Source: Arthrobacter globiformis (GTDB lineage: Bacteria; Actinomycetota; Actinomycetes; Actinomycetales; Micrococcaceae). Taken from it: a stretch of DNA of 64,000 nt. Location: the NCBI RefSeq assembly GCF_003261175.1, contig NZ_QLNP01000104.1, forward strand, positions 34,804-98,803. The letters run 5' to 3'. The stretch's first letter is position 1, and the number at the start of each line of letters is the position of its first letter. This document shows positions 1-7,969 of this stretch, piece by piece. A program made the position numbers and the translations under genes. Below the pieces are notes generated by a model. The model saw only the letters and a list, made by a program, of their open reading frames with translations. It did not search any database and was not told where the DNA came from.

Positions 1-1
1 C

Positions 2-676
2 CGCCGGCTGGACTATGGGAACCTCGCCAGGTTCCACGTCCTGGACACCAGGCAGTACCGCTCGGACCAGCTGACTGAGAACTTCCCCGGCGGCCCGCAG
101 CACCCGGACGTGTATGACCCTTCCCGCACGCTGATGGGCGGCGAGCAGGAGCAGTGGCTGTTCCAGGGGCTGGCTTCCTCGCCCGCCGGCTGGAACGTGA
201 TCGCCCAGCAGACGATGATGGCGCAGTACGACTACGACCCCGGTGAAACCCTGTCGGTCAACCACGACCAGTGGGACGGCTACGTGATCTCCCGCAACAG
301 GCTCACGAACTTCATCGCCCAGCAGGCACCGGCCAACCCCGTCGTCCTCAGCGGAGACTGGCATGCCGCCTTCGCTAATGACCTCCTTCGCGACTACGCC
401 AACCCGGCCTCGAAAGTGGTGGCCACCGAATTTGTCGGAACGTCGATCAGCTCAGGCTGCGGTTGGGCGCAGGCCATCAAGAACGGCCTGCCGGCGAACC
501 CGCACACCCGCTATATCAACCCGGATAAGCGCGGCTGGACCCGCTGCACCGCGACGCCCGAGGGGTTCCGCAGCGACTACCTCGTGGTGGAATCCGCCGC
601 CGATACGGTCTCGCCCGCCGTCGTCGATGCTTCCTTCAGGGTCCGGAACGGACACGCAGGGGCGGAGCGCATCTGA
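2..676 (+). CDS. phoD: PhoD-family alkaline phosphatase/phosphodiesterase, C-terminal part
   Basis: The 5' end lies outside the window; the frame is open from base 2. PhoD enzymes are exported, metal-dependent phosphatases or phosphodiesterases that release phosphate from esters and, in Bacillus, cleave teichoic acid. Visible family signatures are the FHVLDTRQYRSDQ stretch (bases 32-70), the GGEQEQWLF stretch after it, and the late metal-site motif LSGDWHAAF (bases about 349-375) with its Asp and His. The end is complete and lies 2 bp before the next secreted phosphodiester hydrolase, so the two are probably co-transcribed. The assignment to PhoD is firm; the physiological substrate is inferred from the neighbours. 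Confidence 0.88.
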   Translation, partial: RRLDYGNLARFHVLDTRQYRSDQLTENFPGGPQHPDVYDPSRTLMGGEQEQWLFQGLASSPAGWNVIAQQTMMAQYDYDPGETLSVNHDQWDGYVISRNRLTNFIAQQAPANPVVLSGDWHAAFANDLLRDYANPASKVVATEFVGTSISSGCGWAQAIKNGLPANPHTRYINPDKRGWTRCTATPEGFRSDYLVVESAADTVSPAVVDASFRVRNGHAGAERI

Positions 677-678
677 CC

Positions 679-2349
679 ATGCCCATCCTCAACCGCCGCC
701 TCAGCAGGACCGCCATCGCCGCCCTGGCTTTGGGACTCCCCGTGGCCTGCCTCATCGTCCCCGCCGGTCCTTCCACCGCCGCGCAGTCGAACCCGGCCCA
801 CGAAGCCGTCGCGCCTGTGGCATCCGGCAACCTCGCCCTTGGCGCCGCAGACTTGCCCGAGCTGCGGACCGCAACCACCCTGGCGCCCGGCCTGACCCGG
901 ACATCGATCACCCGCGGGGCCCCCAACCCGAACCTGCAGTGGACCGCCGAGGTGGCCACCCCGTCGGTGTCCCCCGACCCCGACGCGCCCGCGTCAGCAC
1001 TCTCCACTGAGGCGCAGGCCCGTTCGGTGGCCGGCAAGCTCCAGGCAGCAGGCATTCCCGCCCGCATCGAGCATGTCCGGTCCCCGCAGCTGGCCGATGC
1101 CGGCGGAGACCTCGGCTACCGGGTGCGCGTCGGGCAGTTCCCGGCCAAAGCCGACGGGTCCGCCACCGTCGCGGAGATCAAGGCCGCCGGCTACGCGTCC
1201 TCCGTGATCTACACCGGCTGGGACGGCGACGCTGGCACCAGCGATAACACCCGCGGACAGTGGAAGCTGGAGGTCCTCACCATTGATCCGAAGGTGTTCC
1301 GCGGAGACCTCACTTCCTCCTTTGGCCCGAACCTCCAGGACCGGGAAACCACCAGCCAGCTGGGATCCGCCGCGGGAGCCCTCGCCGCCGTGAACGGCGG
1401 CTACTTTGTGCTGGACCCGAAGGCCGGAGCCCCCGGCGACCCCGCCGGCACCGCAGTCCGGGACGGCAAGGTGCTCAGCGAACCTGTCGGCGACCGGCCC
1501 TCCCTGGTCATTGGCGCAAGGAACGGGAGTTCCATCCAGCGCCTGCACTGGGACGGCTCGGTTACCGCTCTTGGGAACGCCGGAAAACTGGCCCTGGACG
1601 GCATCAACCGCGTGCCCGGCCTGATCCGGAACTGCGGCGGCACCGACGATACCCCCACGTCCCTGCCGCTGCACGACTTCACCTGCAGGGACGCGGACGA
1701 GATTGTGGCCTTCACGTCCGAGTTCGGTTCCTCAACGCCGTCCGGCCCCGGGCTGGAGGTTGTTCTGGATGTCCAGGGGGTGGTCACAGCCGTCAACACC
1801 ATCCGCGGCACAGCTGTCCCTGCCGGCGGGCACACCCTGCAGGCCATCGGCGCGGACGCGGACAGGCTCGCGGGTCTGGCCAAGGTGGGCTCCCGGCTGC
1901 AAGTCGCAACGGACCTCATCAACGGCGACGGCAAGCCCCTTAGGACCGGCGCCACCACCGACGTCGTCAACGGCGGTCCCGTGCTGGTCGAGAACGGCAG
2001 GGAACACGTGACGGCTGCCCGGGACGGCATGGTCCGCTCCGGCGACAGCAACAGTTTCTACTACGGCTGGGTACACAAGCGGAACCCGCGCACCATTGCC
2101 GGTGTCGACGCCGCAGGCCGCACGCTGCTGGTGACCGCCGACGGACGCCAAACAACGTCCCTTGGCCTGAGCATCAAGGAAGCGGCGGACGTTGCCCGCT
2201 CGCTCGGCATGGTCAGCGCCATCAACCTCGACGGCGGCGGGTCCACCACCATGGTCCAGGACGGCCAGGTTGTGAACTCGCCCTCCGATGCCACCGGTGA
2301 ACGGCCGGTGGGCGACGCCCTGCTCCTTCTTCCCGGCCGCAGGTCCTGA
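679..2349 (+). CDS. Secreted phosphodiester glycosidase (NAGPA domain) with SPOR-like repeat
   Basis: A 556-aa exported protein. Residues 1-37 form a signal peptide (Arg-rich start, Ala/Leu core, AQS end). Residues about 97-180 look like a SPOR/sporulation-related repeat (paired segments on residue positions in peptidases such as GYRVRVGQF). Residues about 225-555 are the phosphodiester glycosidase domain (family of N-acetylglucosamine-1-phosphodiester alpha-N-acetylglucosaminidase), with the signature INLDGGGSTTM near residue 515. Family members remove a sugar linked through a phosphodiester. It sits 2 bp after phoD and 36 bp before a GlpQ-type enzyme, suggesting that the three attack the same kind of polymer, for example glycosylated teichoic acid. 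That substrate is an inference. Confidence 0.85.
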   Translation: MPILNRRLSRTAIAALALGLPVACLIVPAGPSTAAQSNPAHEAVAPVASGNLALGAADLPELRTATTLAPGLTRTSITRGAPNPNLQWTAEVATPSVSPDPDAPASALSTEAQARSVAGKLQAAGIPARIEHVRSPQLADAGGDLGYRVRVGQFPAKADGSATVAEIKAAGYASSVIYTGWDGDAGTSDNTRGQWKLEVLTIDPKVFRGDLTSSFGPNLQDRETTSQLGSAAGALAAVNGGYFVLDPKAGAPGDPAGTAVRDGKVLSEPVGDRPSLVIGARNGSSIQRLHWDGSVTALGNAGKLALDGINRVPGLIRNCGGTDDTPTSLPLHDFTCRDADEIVAFTSEFGSSTPSGPGLEVVLDVQGVVTAVNTIRGTAVPAGGHTLQAIGADADRLAGLAKVGSRLQVATDLINGDGKPLRTGATTDVVNGGPVLVENGREHVTAARDGMVRSGDSNSFYYGWVHKRNPRTIAGVDAAGRTLLVTADGRQTTSLGLSIKEAADVARSLGMVSAINLDGGGSTTMVQDGQVVNSPSDATGERPVGDALLLLPGRRS

Positions 2350-2385
2350 AATTTTCCATCCCCTCACATCGACTGGAGAACAACC

Positions 2386-3474
2386 ATGAAGTACACCAGG
2401 CTGCTGACCGCGGCTGCACTGTCCGCCGGACTGGCCCTGGGAACATCCCTCCCGGCCCAGGCAGCGGACACCAACCCCAACGGCGTGGACAACCACTTCG
2501 ACCTGCAAGCACACCGCGGCGGACTCGGCCTCACGGTCGAATCAACCCTCGCTTCCTTTGCCAAGGGACTGCAGGTCGGCGTGAGCACCCTCGAGCTTGA
2601 CCTGCAGATCACCAAGGACGGCCGTGAAGTCATCACGCACGACCGCAGGATCAGCGGCGAGAAATGCCAGGACACTGCCCCCGTCACCCCGGGGGACCCG
2701 CGGTACCCCTACGTCGGGAAGTACATCAAGGACCTCACCTTCGCCCAGGTCCGCAGCCTGGACTGCGGCTCGCGGACCCTGGCCAAGTTCCCCGGCCAGC
2801 AGGCCTCGCCCGGCGCCAAGATGCCCACCCTGGCCGAGGTCTTCGACCTGACGGAGCGTTACCGCGCCAGCCAGGTCAAGTTCAACATCGAGACCAAGGT
2901 CGAAGCAGGAGCGCCCGAGCAGACCGCGCCGCGGGAACAGTTCGTCGACGTCGCCCTGCGCGAAATCAAAGCCGCCGACATGCAGCACCGCGTCTCCATC
3001 GAGAGCTTCGACTGGGGCGCGCTGCGCCTGGTGAAGGAACGCGAACCCGGCATCCGGACCGTCGCCCTCACGAACAAGGACTTCCTGCAGGCCGGCCAGC
3101 CCGGCGCCTCACCGTGGCTGGGCGGCATCGACTCCGACGACTTCGGCGGCGACCTCGTGGACGCGGCTGCCTCGCTCGGCTTCGACGCCATCTCCCCGGT
3201 CCACGGCACACCCCAGGACGGAAAAGTCACCGACGCCGGCTACGTCCCCTACGTGACAGCTGACATGGTGAGCCGCGCCCATGCTAAGGGCATGCAGGTC
3301 ATCCCGTGGACGGTGGACGACAAGCCGACGATGCGCGCACTGATGGACGCCGGGGTGGACGGCCTGATCACGGACTACCCGGACAGGCTCCGCGACGTCA
3401 TGGCGGAACGGTCGCTGAAGCTACCCAAGCAATACACGCTGGAACCCCGAGCGTCGAGCGCCGCAACCAACTGA
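2386..3474 (+). CDS. glpQ: Secreted glycerophosphodiester phosphodiesterase
   Basis: A 362-aa GDPD-family enzyme that hydrolyses glycerophosphodiesters to glycerol-3-phosphate and an alcohol. A signal peptide ends at PAQA-AD (about residue 26). Catalytic and metal motifs are in order: AHRGG with the first His (about residue 42), then E-x-D in LELDLQ and the second His in VITHD (about residues 69-86), then a FNIETK metal Glu, and the C-terminal GLITDYPDRL. The start is supported by a GGAG-like site upstream (ctggagaacaacc). It is the third gene of the phosphodiesterase run and is followed by a strong terminator, which ends the operon. Confidence 0.9.
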   Translation: MKYTRLLTAAALSAGLALGTSLPAQAADTNPNGVDNHFDLQAHRGGLGLTVESTLASFAKGLQVGVSTLELDLQITKDGREVITHDRRISGEKCQDTAPVTPGDPRYPYVGKYIKDLTFAQVRSLDCGSRTLAKFPGQQASPGAKMPTLAEVFDLTERYRASQVKFNIETKVEAGAPEQTAPREQFVDVALREIKAADMQHRVSIESFDWGALRLVKEREPGIRTVALTNKDFLQAGQPGASPWLGGIDSDDFGGDLVDAAASLGFDAISPVHGTPQDGKVTDAGYVPYVTADMVSRAHAKGMQVIPWTVDDKPTMRALMDAGVDGLITDYPDRLRDVMAERSLKLPKQYTLEPRASSAATN

Positions 3475-3508
3475 CCCTAGTTCCAGCTGTTCAAGCGTTA
3501 CAGCTGCT

Positions 3509-3547
3509 GAAAGGCCCTGTTCCGGTTCGCCGGGGGCAGGGCCTTTC
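3509..3547 (+). terminator. Rho-independent terminator-like hairpin after glpQ
   Basis: Perfect 11-bp arms, GAAAGGCCCTG and CAGGGCCTTTC, separated by a 17-nt loop. It sits 35 bp downstream of the glpQ stop. The right arm ends in TTTC rather than a long U-tract. Confidence 0.8.
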
Positions 3548-3635
3548 GCATTCAGCCTCGTTGGTCAAGATGAATGTTGGATGAATGGTCTGGGAATCCC
3601 GGCCGGGCACAGGGTCCCGTGGCTATTCTTGGCCC

Positions 3636-4052
3636 ATGGTTCTCCAAACATCCGAGGTGCTGATCAATGCACGGTTATCCACAGTGTGGGACGTGCTCAC
3701 GGACTCGGGCAACATGGCCGTCTGGAACTCTGGTGTCACGGAAATCGAAGGGGACCTGCGGGACGGTGAAACGGTCCGCATCACCACATTGGGGCACGAC
3801 CGTCCGGTCCGGGCACGGGTCCGGCAGGACACGGGCGAGGTCATGACCTGGACCTCCGAGTTGCCGATGCGGCTGCTCCGGGTCGTCCGTTCATTTAGCC
3901 TCATACCCGTCTCAGGACGGACCCTCCTGAAGGTAACCGTCGAAGCATCGGGCCTGCTCCTGCGCTGGTCCTCGCCTGCCACGCAACAGGATCTGGACGA
4001 TTTCGTGGCCGCGGCCCGGCACCGCGCCGAACTGCTCGACAGGACGTCGTGA
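3636..4052 (+). CDS. SRPBCC-family protein
   Basis: A 138-aa protein of the START/SRPBCC (polyketide cyclase/dehydrase) fold, which binds hydrophobic ligands in a deep pocket. It begins with the typical first strand and helix TSEVLINARLSTVWDVLTDSGNMAVWNSGV and contains the family-type middle strand pattern (DGETVRITT...VRARV). The ATG at 3636 is preferred over one 51 bp upstream because the family normally begins only a few residues before the first strand. The stop overlaps the GTG start of the next gene by 4 bp (GTGA), so the two are translationally coupled. Ligand unknown. Confidence 0.75.
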   Translation: MVLQTSEVLINARLSTVWDVLTDSGNMAVWNSGVTEIEGDLRDGETVRITTLGHDRPVRARVRQDTGEVMTWTSELPMRLLRVVRSFSLIPVSGRTLLKVTVEASGLLLRWSSPATQQDLDDFVAAARHRAELLDRTS

Positions 4053-4768
4053 CCGTGGCGGAGCAGCAACATGTCAGTCCTTTGAAGAGCCAAGCGAATG
4101 CGCATCCGGAGTGGACCCTGATGTACCGCAAGGGCCTGTCCAGGAAGAAAATCGCCGAACTGGCCCGGGTCAAGGTCTCGGCCGTCACGTCCCACGTCAC
4201 GGCAGCCAAGGCCGCAGATCCCGGTCTGAAAGCCGAGCACCGGGCAGCAGTGGACGATGCCGCCAGGAACGCGGCGCCCGGCATCAAACGGCTATATCAG
4301 CTGCTCGCCATGGTCGAGGCGACGGGCCGTTTCCCTTCACGCAGCGCCGAGGACAAGGCGGAGCGGGAACTCGCCGAGTGGCTTCGGCGCCGCCGCCGTG
4401 ATGCGGACGCCGGCATCCTGAATCCTGTCATCGGCGCAGGCCTGTCCGTCCTGCCCGACTGGCGGCGCAAGCCCCGCGAGGCCCGGGAAGATCAGCAATG
4501 GCAGGACCACCTGCAGCAGCTGGCCGCGTACACGGCCGCCGGACATCCTTGGCCCCGCGCCACTCCCGGCGTGACTGGGCTGGAAAAGGATCTCGGTGGG
4601 TGGCTACGCAGCCAGCGGTATAAGTTCCGCCACGGCGACCTCTCCCCCGCACGCTCAGATGCGCTGGACGCCGCTGTGCCAGGATGGCTCACCGGCCGCA
4701 AGGCAGCGGCAGAACCCTCCGACGACGACGTGGACCAGAGCAGGGCGGGAATGTTCCGTACGCGTTGA
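4049..4768 (+). CDS. Helicase-associated (HA) domain protein
   Basis: A 239-aa protein without a helicase core. Residues about 27-57 (LSRKKIAELARVKVSAVTSH) look like a helix-turn-helix. Two helicase-associated repeats follow, about residues 75-135 and 147-210, the second carrying the recognisable pattern W...L..LAAYTAAGHPWPR with GLEKDLGGWLRSQR. Such free-standing HA proteins are common in arthrobacters and are thought to bind DNA, but have no assigned role. It starts with GTG overlapping the SRPBCC stop. GTG 6 bp further down is an alternative start. Confidence 0.75.
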   Translation: MTVAEQQHVSPLKSQANAHPEWTLMYRKGLSRKKIAELARVKVSAVTSHVTAAKAADPGLKAEHRAAVDDAARNAAPGIKRLYQLLAMVEATGRFPSRSAEDKAERELAEWLRRRRRDADAGILNPVIGAGLSVLPDWRRKPREAREDQQWQDHLQQLAAYTAAGHPWPRATPGVTGLEKDLGGWLRSQRYKFRHGDLSPARSDALDAAVPGWLTGRKAAAEPSDDDVDQSRAGMFRTR

Positions 4769-4818
4769 GGGGCCCCGCCCTGGACATTATCGGCACAGGT
4801 GTGACCTGATCTCCGGCG

Positions 4819-5331
4819 TCAGGGCCGGGACGACGCGGTTAGGGCCGGGACGACAATCACCAAACGGCGCTGGATCCGCGTAAGCCGGGCGGACACGGAC
4901 GGCTCCAGCAGCCTGCTGAAGCTGGCACGGGCGCCGTAGCGCGGACCTCCGACGACGATGGCGGAGGCCCCGATGCTGTCGCCCAACCGAGCCAGGGCCT
5001 CCGGGACTGCACCGTTCAGCACGCGGAGGGACCAGGTTTCTCCGGGGCTGCCCAGGACCGCTTCCAGCACTGACCGCACCTCCGCTGCCGGGAACAGCGA
5101 CTCCAGATTGGGCTGCGGGTCAATTGAGCCCGCCGTCCTCGTGCTTGCGGCATCGAATTCGGCCAGGTACCCGGACGGGTCCACGAACGCGCAGACAAGG
5201 TGCACGTCCAGGCCGTCCGCGAGTTCGGAAGCGCGCGCAATCAGCCGCTGCGGCGGCGCCCATGGCACGCCGACGATAAGGGGTCCGCGTGTCCACGCAG
5301 AGCCCTCGTCTCGGTCAAAGGGATCACCCAT
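4819..5331 (-). CDS. Universal stress protein family protein
   Basis: A 170-aa single-domain UspA-fold protein. The first strand PLIVGVPWAP, the central strand of secreted-like hydrophobics VHLVCAFVDP and the C-terminal block ASAIVVGGPRYGARASFSRLLEPSVSARL match the nucleotide-binding pattern G-x2-G-x9-G-S/T only loosely, so ATP binding is uncertain. Convergent with the HA-domain gene. The last residues are encoded by a 20-bp tandem duplication (4821-4854) that supplies the present stop codon. Confidence 0.75.
   Translation of the reverse strand: MGDPFDRDEGSAWTRGPLIVGVPWAPPQRLIARASELADGLDVHLVCAFVDPSGYLAEFDAASTRTAGSIDPQPNLESLFPAAEVRSVLEAVLGSPGETWSLRVLNGAVPEALARLGDSIGASAIVVGGPRYGARASFSRLLEPSVSARLTRIQRRLVIVVPALTASSRP
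4821..4854. repeat. 20-bp tandem duplication at the 3' end of the stress-protein gene
   Basis: AGGGCCGGGACGACGCGGTT (4821-4840) is followed at once by AGGGCCGGGACGAC (4841-4854). Because 20 is not a multiple of 3 the second copy is read in another frame, and the stop of the minus-strand gene lies at the edge of the first copy. Confidence 0.85.
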
Positions 5332-5348
5332 CGGATCACCCGATGCCG

Positions 5349-5753
5349 CTATGAAGTGGCGGGGTCCAGGTGCTCGCTCTTGACCTCCGGGTGTGTTGCG
5401 CCCTGGAGAACCCAGCGGTTGCCGTCCGGGTCGCTGAGGAAGGCGAACTGAACCCCGCCCATGTCTTGGACATCGCTGATGCCGGCGCCGCGCTCCAGCA
5501 GTTCGGAGCGCACCGCGTCAATGTCGGGGACGACGAGCTGCAGCCCCTCCAGGCTCCCCGGCGCCATACTGGTCATTCCGGTGCCGATGACGATCGAGGC
5601 GGCGGATCCCGGGGGCGTCAGCTGCACCACCCTCATGCCGGGGATGTGTTCCACATCGTGGTCCAGGACAAAGCCCAGCTTCTCCACGTAGAACGACTTC
5701 GCCGCGTCCACATCAGCGACCGGCACTTGCACAACTTCAAGGCGCATCTCCAT
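5349..5753 (-). CDS. VOC-family (glyoxalase/bleomycin-resistance fold) protein
   Basis: A 134-aa single VOC module with two beta-alpha-beta-beta-beta units: the opening VQVPVADVDAAKSFYVEKLGF and the closing GGVQFAFLSDPDGNRWVLQ are typical. The family binds a metal through acidic and His residues and covers glyoxalases, dioxygenases and antibiotic-binding proteins, so no reaction can be assigned. It begins 22 bp past the USP start, on the same strand and upstream of it, so both may share a transcript. Confidence 0.8.
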   Translation of the reverse strand: MEMRLEVVQVPVADVDAAKSFYVEKLGFVLDHDVEHIPGMRVVQLTPPGSAASIVIGTGMTSMAPGSLEGLQLVVPDIDAVRSELLERGAGISDVQDMGGVQFAFLSDPDGNRWVLQGATHPEVKSEHLDPATS

Positions 5754-5810
5754 GCGCCCACCCTACCGCCGCCCGGGCAGCGTATACGCTTATTTTCGTC
5801 CCTGACCGGC

Positions 5811-6068
5811 TCAGCTGGCGGACGGGAGTGCCGGCGGTTTCGACTCCGAACGACGCCTGGCAGCCTTGAGGCCACGCTTCCGTGCCAGAACAGCCCGCTT
5901 TGGGACGTGGCTCCTGTGGCTATCGCGCTCCTTCATCCTCAGCGCCTTTCTCTGCTGCCGCCAGGCCCGCCGCGCATCCCGGTTAATCCTGGAGAGCAGC
6001 AGCACCGGAACAGCGAGCCAAAGCAGCGCCACCGCGAACACCAATACGATCGACACCAGCGGTTCCAT
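5811..6068 (-). CDS. Small membrane-anchored basic protein, unknown function
   Basis: 85 aa. Residues about 5-27 form one hydrophobic helix (VSIVLVFAVALLWLAVPVLLL). The remainder is strongly basic (many Arg/Lys, such as RDARRAWRQQRKALRMKERD), so the protein probably has an N-out or N-in single anchor with a cytoplasmic basic tail. I do not recognise the family. Codon third positions are GC-rich and it lies between two minus-strand genes, which supports it as a real gene. Confidence 0.55.
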   Translation of the reverse strand: MEPLVSIVLVFAVALLWLAVPVLLLSRINRDARRAWRQQRKALRMKERDSHRSHVPKRAVLARKRGLKAARRRSESKPPALPSAS

Positions 6069-6145
6069 GCAACAAGTTTAGGGGCGTCCACCGTGAGTGG
6101 TAAGTAAACTTATCAATTCGTTATAGGGTGGCCCGTTAGCGCTGG

Positions 6146-7030
6146 TCACCGCCCCAGGACCTGCCGGAGTCCAAACTCCCCCACGGAGAACATCGGCGGG
6201 TTGTCGTCGGAGTTGCTGAGCATCGCGGTGGACAGGACGAGTGCCCAGCCGCGGGCGCGCATCCAGGTGTTCCGGTCCACTGCGGAGCCAAAGGCGCCGA
6301 TGAAGCGCTGGCGGGCGCCGGCGTCGAACATCAACCATCCCGCCGCAAGGTCGACGGCGGGATCCCCGGCCCCCACATCGCCAAAGTCGATCACACCGGC
6401 CAGCGACCCGTCAGCGGCCAGCAGAACGTTGGCCGGATGCAGGTCCCCGTGGAGCATCATCGCCGGGCCGTCCCAGACGGGAGCTGCGCAGTACTGCGCC
6501 CATGCCGCCCCCAGCTCCGCCGACTGCGGGTAGCGGTCCCGGTCCGCTAGCCGCTCCAGCACCACCGCGTTCCGATCCATCAGCGGCACCCCGCGGACAG
6601 GATTCACCGGAACTCCCGTTTCGGCGGGCACGTGGAGCGCCTTGAGAAAGGCGGCCAGGCCGTCAACGGCCGGCGCGCGGTCCGCCGGTCCGGCGTCCAC
6701 AGCGGCGGTGCCGGAGACATACCGGACTATGCTCCACGGCCAGGGAAAGTCCGACGCCGGCCGGCCGGCATGGACGGGCACAGGAACCGGAACCGGCGAC
6801 CGGCGGGCGATGCCGGGAAGGTACCGCTGCTCGTGCACGATCAGCGGTACTGCCTCGGCCCGGCGGGGCAGCCGGACCGCCAGATCGTCACCGAGCCGGA
6901 AGGTCGCGTTGTCCCAGCCGTTGGCCACCCGCACCAGGGAGCGGCCGGCAAGGTCCGGCCGCTGGTCCCGGATGAGGGCATGGACGACGGCGGCACTCAC
7001 CTCCACCGTGGCCGGCGGCATTCCTGCCAT
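6146..7030 (-). CDS. Aminoglycoside phosphotransferase (APH) family kinase
   Basis: 294 aa with a kinase-like fold. The catalytic loop is LHGDLHPANVLL (His-Gly-Asp...Asn) and the metal-binding motif is IDFGDVGAGDPAVDLA, both intact. The N-terminal lobe has the nucleotide-strand pattern NGWDNATFRLGDDLAVRLPRR with the presumed lysine replaced by Arg-rich sequence. Many actinobacterial members phosphorylate small metabolites rather than antibiotics, so resistance should not be assumed. It ends 20 bp upstream of iclR in the same direction. Confidence 0.85.
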   Translation of the reverse strand: MAGMPPATVEVSAAVVHALIRDQRPDLAGRSLVRVANGWDNATFRLGDDLAVRLPRRAEAVPLIVHEQRYLPGIARRSPVPVPVPVHAGRPASDFPWPWSIVRYVSGTAAVDAGPADRAPAVDGLAAFLKALHVPAETGVPVNPVRGVPLMDRNAVVLERLADRDRYPQSAELGAAWAQYCAAPVWDGPAMMLHGDLHPANVLLAADGSLAGVIDFGDVGAGDPAVDLAAGWLMFDAGARQRFIGAFGSAVDRNTWMRARGWALVLSTAMLSNSDDNPPMFSVGEFGLRQVLGR

Positions 7031-7050
7031 GGGACCTGCCTTTCTGTCCG

Positions 7051-7848
7051 TTAGTAGACGCTGCCCTCCAGCAGTTCAGCGAGCCGGGCTGCAGCGCGGC
7101 GAAGTTCCGGCACCCCTGCCTGGAGCCCCTCCTCGGTGGCCGCCTCCACCGGGCTGGTCAGGGCTACGGATTCGCTGGGCAGCCCTGACCTGCTGATTGC
7201 CATCGCCACCGAGAGCACTCCGGTGGCGCGCTCATCGGCCGAGTAGGCATAGTCGGTTCCCGGCTCGGGCAGGCGGGCCTTGAGCTCAGCCAGGCTGAAG
7301 CCGGCCTCTTCGTGCCCTGCTGCCACCGCCCCCTTCACCACCTCCTGGAGATGTTCGTCCGGCGCCCCGGCCAGCAGGATTTTGCCGGCGGCGCCGACGG
7401 TCAGGGGTAGCCGTTTGCCCAGCGGCATGTCATACCGCAGCGGGGCATCGCCGTCGACGCGGACCACCAGGATGCGCTCAAAACCCAGCCTGGTGTACAG
7501 GGACGCGGTCATTCCGGTCTGCGCCGCCACCTGCTGGAGCACCGGACGCGACACCGTGACCAGCGGATCGTTCTCGATGTAGCTGCGCGCCGCGGGCAGC
7601 ACGGCCGGGCCGATCCGGTACGTCTTGTCGGTCTGACTGACCATGCCAAAATCCTGCAGCACGCGCAGGATCCGCAGGGTGGTGGGAAGGCTCATCCCGC
7701 AGTTCCGCGCCAGGTCGCTCAGCCGCTGGGGCCGGTCGGCCCGCTGGAGTTCGGCGAACACCTCCATGGCCCGCGACAGCGAACGCATGTTGGAGGGCTT
7801 GCCGCCATCGTCCGCTGCGGTGCCGGGCTGCGTATTGGTGACCGTCAT
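7051..7848 (-). CDS. IclR-family transcriptional regulator
   Basis: 265 aa. The N-terminal winged helix-turn-helix (about residues 25-85, including RLSDLARNCGMSLPTTLRILRVLQDFGMV) is followed by the IclR effector-binding domain (about 100-260, with ASLYTRLGFERILVVRVDG and GKRLPLTVGAAGKILLAG). It is divergent from the tct operon. A TTTCAT-N3-ATG(t/a)AA palindrome lies 2 bp upstream of its start and a second, perfect copy lies downstream of the operon promoter, so it very likely controls both itself and the transport and catabolism genes at 7970-15214. Confidence 0.9.
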   Translation of the reverse strand: MTVTNTQPGTAADDGGKPSNMRSLSRAMEVFAELQRADRPQRLSDLARNCGMSLPTTLRILRVLQDFGMVSQTDKTYRIGPAVLPAARSYIENDPLVTVSRPVLQQVAAQTGMTASLYTRLGFERILVVRVDGDAPLRYDMPLGKRLPLTVGAAGKILLAGAPDEHLQEVVKGAVAAGHEEAGFSLAELKARLPEPGTDYAYSADERATGVLSVAMAISRSGLPSESVALTSPVEAATEEGLQAGVPELRRAAARLAELLEGSVY

Positions 7849-7850
7849 TC

Positions 7851-7865
7851 TTTCATTCTATGTAA
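7851..7865. promoter_or_regulatory. Candidate IclR operator O1 (autoregulatory)
   Basis: TTTCATTCTATGTAA, an inverted repeat with 5 of 6 paired arm positions, directly upstream of the iclR start codon where it would cover the ribosome site or early transcript. Shares 12 identical bases with O2. Confidence 0.6.
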
Positions 7866-7887
7866 CTTCTACGCGCCGCCACCCCGC

Positions 7888-7916
7888 TTGACAGCACCTG
7901 TGGGCCGTGTCACTAT
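7888..7916 (+). promoter_or_regulatory. Predicted sigma-70 promoter of the tct operon
   Basis: A perfect -35 TTGACA (7888-7893) is followed after 17 bp by CACTAT (7911-7916) as a weak -10. Transcription would start near 7923, just before operator O2. Confidence 0.55.
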
Positions 7917-7935
7917 TTCTTCTGACGTAAGAGAC

Positions 7936-7950
7936 TTTCATTCTATGAAA
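7936..7950. promoter_or_regulatory. Candidate IclR operator O2
   Basis: TTTCATTCTATGAAA is a perfect 6-bp inverted repeat around a 3-bp centre, placed just downstream of the predicted start of transcription and 20 bp before tctB. Centre-to-centre distance to O1 is 85 bp, about eight helical turns, compatible with looping. Confidence 0.65.
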
Positions 7951-7969
7951 GCAATTGGAAGGCATTTTG

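Noticed and set aside
6146-7030. APH-family gene as an antibiotic-resistance determinant
   Set aside because: The kinase motifs are present, but the protein belongs to the broad environmental group and no resistance context (integron, transposon) is near it.
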